64,000 bases of DNA, taken from contig OY978528.1 of NCBI GenBank assembly GCA_963854835.1, positions 9,270,242-9,334,241 of the forward strand. Reading direction: 5' to 3'. The stretch's first letter is position 1; every line of letters begins with the position of its first letter. The stretch is from Megamerina dolium (Eukaryota; Arthropoda; Insecta; Diptera; Megamerinidae). A model generated the notes under the pieces. The model saw only the letters and a program-made list of their open reading frames with translations. It searched no databases and was not told the DNA's origin. Shown here piece after piece: positions 61,121 to 64,000 of this stretch. The position numbers and the translations under genes were made by a program.

Positions 61121-62276
61121 TGCGCACGAGTAGATGGTAAAATGCATGGATCGATTTTAATTTTTAGATTTAATAAATTAATCATATTTTGTAAAAATAT
61201 TAGTACGGGATCCATTGAAAATTAACGCTAATAGAAGAAAATAGAATGTAAAAAACACAAAAGACCTTATTTGTTAATAAAAAATTGTAATAAACCCACA
61301 AGTACTTCTCTTTTGAATACTAACTTTTACAACACGCTTGCAATTATCAACATATAGTATTATTGATCATATTAAATATCTAAGTAGACTTTTTAGACAA
61401 TAAAACATATTTACAGTTGTAAATTGAAAGGAGATGCTGCTTAAAGGCCATAACTACGCTTTAATACAATGCAATACATTTGGTATGGTATGCAATAAAA
61501 ATTCCAACAAGAATAATAATAATAATGGAACAATGGTTTAAAAATAAATCAAAACAAGTGACTAACAACAACAACAACAACAACAACAACAAACAATAGA
61601 TAGTTATAACAACTAAGAACAATAATGGTGAAAACAAAAAAACAAAAACAGTGATACCACCACAACTGTTCTTCAGCACACCCAAAACAATAAAAAGATA
61701 ATTGTAGAAATGCTTTTCACAATGATTATATTTTTTTTTAATTTCTTCTTGCTTTTTTTTTATTATGTAGTCATTTATTTATTTATTTGCAAAGAATAAG
61801 CAAAAAGTCAACATAATAAAATGAGGCATTTTACACATGTAGCTCAAGTTAGAATAATAAATAATAAACGATAACTTTGTGTAGACAGGCGGCTTCTATT
61901 TGTTGTGCTGTGTATTTAGTGATGCAAAGTATCGAGAAGATTTAAAGATTGAATACTTAGGTATGAGGGTATTTTTTTAAGAAGCGAGTACATTTTTTAC
62001 TATTTCATTTCACCGAAAAATTTTTATATGGCAGCACTTACAGCACTTGATGTCCATAGAGCTGAATCTTGCTCGTACTAATAAAAATCGTGATTCGGTT
62101 TTGAATATTGAATACAATTACCGATTCTATACTGAGTACTGATTACTCTCATTTAAGATTCGGATACCGATTACTTTATGTATTGATTCTGCTCAATATT
62201 ATTGATGCTACTGGTACTATTGCTATAAGTCCGAAATATTATAACTGCTAGAATACTCACTCATTCTATTTACATA
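61121..62276. other. AT-rich stretch
   Basis: An AAC microsatellite lies at about 61566-61593. No gene is recognised. Confidence 0.4.
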
Positions 62277-62917
62277 CGGGGCGGTCCCAGAACTACCCGA
62301 CCTAACAAAGAAAACACAACAAATTTGGGAAAATAATCTCCTAATAATCTTCTTTTAGTTCTATACTCTTTCCCTAACGATATTCTATAGCTTCGGCACC
62401 CATCTTGCACACAGCTTTTTCATCACCAAATTTTCGGTCAATATACGATAAATAGCACTTTTTGAAATGCCTGTAATTTCATCTAGGTCACGCACTTTCA
62501 GCCGGTAATCATCCAATACCATTTTATGGATTTTCATAACCGTTTCTGGTGTTGCCACCTCAATTGGTCGACCACTACGGTGTTCGTCTTGGCAGCTCGT
62601 ACGACCTCGTTTAAACTCTGCCACCCAAGGAGCAGACTTCCCCAGAGTACAATCTAGTTTGGCTTTAAAATTCGTGGGACTGAGACCTTTCAAATGTAAG
62701 TATTGAACTATATAACGGTGACCAATTTTTTCCATGTTTACAAATTCACTGAGGTCGTTAACTTTCGATGACTCCAAAAAAAAAAATACTAAACAACGTG
62801 ACGCCTTGAAACTTAAAATATATGCTTTATAATGTTGCCACTTTTCACCAAAGTAATTTTTTTCAAACTACTGCCGCCATCTATATGTCAGGACGGGTAG
62901 TTCTGGGACCGCCCTCT
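62277..62917 (-). mobile_element. mariner element reduced to its DNA-binding half
   Basis: Inverted ends of about 25 bp (GGGCGGTCCCAGAACTACCC at 62279-62298, the inverse at about 62894-62913), with TA at the left edge. At 641 bp the element retains only the N-terminal half of the transposase frame and has lost the catalytic domain. It is a non-autonomous derivative. Confidence 0.85.
62385..62777 (-). CDS. truncated mariner transposase, helix-turn-helix domain only
   Basis: An open frame of 130 codons. From the internal MEKIGHRYIVQYLHLKGLSP it reads as the first DNA-binding helix-turn-helix of mariner transposases. The AT-hook-like GRP linker is present (HRSGRPIEVATPET), then the second helix-turn-helix (KVRDLDEITGISKSAIYRIL) and the junction LCARWVPKL, after which the frame stops. 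The catalytic DDD domain is absent. The frame has no internal stop, so a protein that binds the TIRs without cutting is conceivable. No promoter evidence is available. It may simply be a young deletion derivative. Confidence 0.75.
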   Translation of the reverse strand: MESSKVNDLSEFVNMEKIGHRYIVQYLHLKGLSPTNFKAKLDCTLGKSAPWVAEFKRGRTSCQDEHRSGRPIEVATPETVMKIHKMVLDDYRLKVRDLDEITGISKSAIYRILTENLVMKKLCARWVPKL

Positions 62918-63218
62918 TATGCTTTACGGATGTTAAACAATTGTAAAGAATTGTATATTCTTTTGATTTTTTTTTGTCAATTATTTCTTTTATTTCATTT
63001 TAAAAGCTTTTTTTTCTTTTCTTTTTTTTGAGCAAATGATATGAGATTTGTAATTGAACTTGTCGGAAGATATCACTTCAAACAAAGAGAGAGTTTCCAT
63101 ATGATTTACATGAAGAAAATTGTGAAGTGATGTATTATACAATATTATAATTTCATATAAAATTGAAAACAATAAACAGATAAAGAAATATTAAAGTATA
63201 ATTGGAAATCTTAAGCTC
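62918..63218. other. AT-rich stretch
   Basis: T-rich runs near 62967 and 63010-63030. No feature recognised. Confidence 0.4.
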
Positions 63219-63372
63219 TTGTTGTTGTTGTTGTTGTTGTTGTAGCAGCAAGAATATGGAAATGCTTTGTTTTGTTCCTGTACAAAGCATTTCCGTATTT
63301 TGCTCTGTTGAATGGACCTTGATCGACCACGTGGTCAAGTAGACCACCGGGACATACACACGTCCATTCATG
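63219..63372 (-). repeat. CAA-tailed hairpin repeat (copy 5)
   Basis: Minus strand: CATGAATGGACGTGTGTATG, GACCACGTGGTCGATCAAGG, hairpin AATACGGAAATGCTTTGTAC ... ACAAAGCATTTCCATATTC, then GCTGCTACAACAACAACAAC. It is nearly full-length. Confidence 0.75.
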
Positions 63373-63477
63373 AGAGTAAAGCTCTTGTAAATGGGCATTG
63401 TATCACTTAATTTCAGATAATTAGATATGGACTAATTTTCACATGAGCTCATTCCAAATGGCACAACTACTTTGATT

Positions 63478-63660
63478 CAGTTTTTTTAAGCTTTTAAGAC
63501 AGCTTTCCAATTTCTTTCAGCTTTCAGTTTTTCCAAGCTTTCAAGACAGCTTTCCGATTTCTTTCCAGCTTTCAGTTTTATTAAGCTTTAAAGACAGCTT
63601 TCTAATTTCTTTCCAGCTTTCAGTTTTTCTAAGCTTTAAAGACAGCTTTTAAGAAGCTTT
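63478..63660 (+). repeat. 48-bp minisatellite (about 3.5 units)
   Basis: AAGACAGCTTT recurs at about 63496, 63543, 63591 and 63639 (period 47-48 bp). Each unit includes AAGCTTT..AAGACAGCTTTC and TTTCTTTCCAGCTTTCAGTT. Units differ at several positions. Confidence 0.85.
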
Positions 63661-64000
63661 TAGATGTTAAACTTTTACTATCGTAAGAATTGCGACTTTG
63701 TAATTTTTTTGTTTTACAAAAAGACGCCTTTGAAGACAGTACTAAAACCTAATAAATAATTTTTCGAAAAAAATGGCTAAGTCGAGAATACAAAATTATT
63801 ATTTCGTAATTAATAAATTTTACATGCACATATTTATGTCCACAAACTTGTTGATAATATAATTTCTTTGGCGCCAACGTAAAAAAAAGGATTATTTCTT
63901 ATCGAGTTTTAGTACTTTCTTTCAAAGGCGGCACACAATTTCTTACATAATATTTTATTAGAGATAATTAAAATAAATAAAAAAAAACAAACGTTCCAGT

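Overview
This is about 64 kb of AT-rich eukaryotic nuclear DNA from a higher fly (Diptera, Cyclorrhapha; the species cannot be fixed from the sequence). The evidence is a split orthologue of Drosophila nuclear fallout (nuf), short 73-76 nt introns with GT..AG ends, TATA-type promoters, and a dense load of dipteran transposons: Tc1/mariner relatives, several LINE clades, tRNA-derived SINE-like repeats and terminal-inverted-repeat elements filled with GTATGGGAG / GTGGGCGTGG tandem monomers.

Host genes. Positions 10.1-18.1 kb hold three small secreted-protein genes: a His/Gly/Thr-rich protein (minus strand), an 8-cysteine Kazal-like protein (plus strand) and a longer Kazal-like protein with basic internal repeats (minus strand). 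All three share one layout: a TATA box, a 22-34 nt coding first exon, a phase-1 intron of 73-76 nt inside the signal peptide, then one long exon. From 23,991 to 56,138 the minus strand carries nuf, a Rab11 effector, in seven coding exons that join in phase to a predicted 604-residue protein. The last exon encodes the Rab11-binding domain. A 39-nt in-phase exon just before it could be a cassette exon. Two nuf introns are very large (about 6.8 kb and 17.8 kb) and hold most of the repeats.

Repeats. Left arm (0-10 kb): an internally deleted mariner, a second mariner remnant cut by a SINE-like element, a TIR element, and LINE 3' ends with CCTAA-type tails. Middle: LINE 3' ends, RTE-like LINE fragments, foldback elements, and tandem arrays with a period near 155 bp. 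Intron 1 of nuf holds a striking block at 42.8-49.4 kb: two direct copies of a 1.6-1.9 kb element flank about 3 kb of CpG-rich short repeats (21-bp units with a hairpin core, and a 10-bp GCG-phased unit). Upstream of nuf, eleven same-strand TTGCCAA motifs lie within 1.33 kb. Right end: another 155-bp-type array, a mariner reduced to its DNA-binding half, a CAA-tailed hairpin repeat and a 48-bp minisatellite.

The secreted genes probably act outside the cell, and nuf acts in recycling-endosome traffic; nothing ties the two loci to one pathway. The features I rate most unusual are the shared architecture of the secretory cluster, the decamer/21-mer block, the TTGCCAA cluster, the 39-nt nuf exon, and the SINE-LINE 3'-end sharing.
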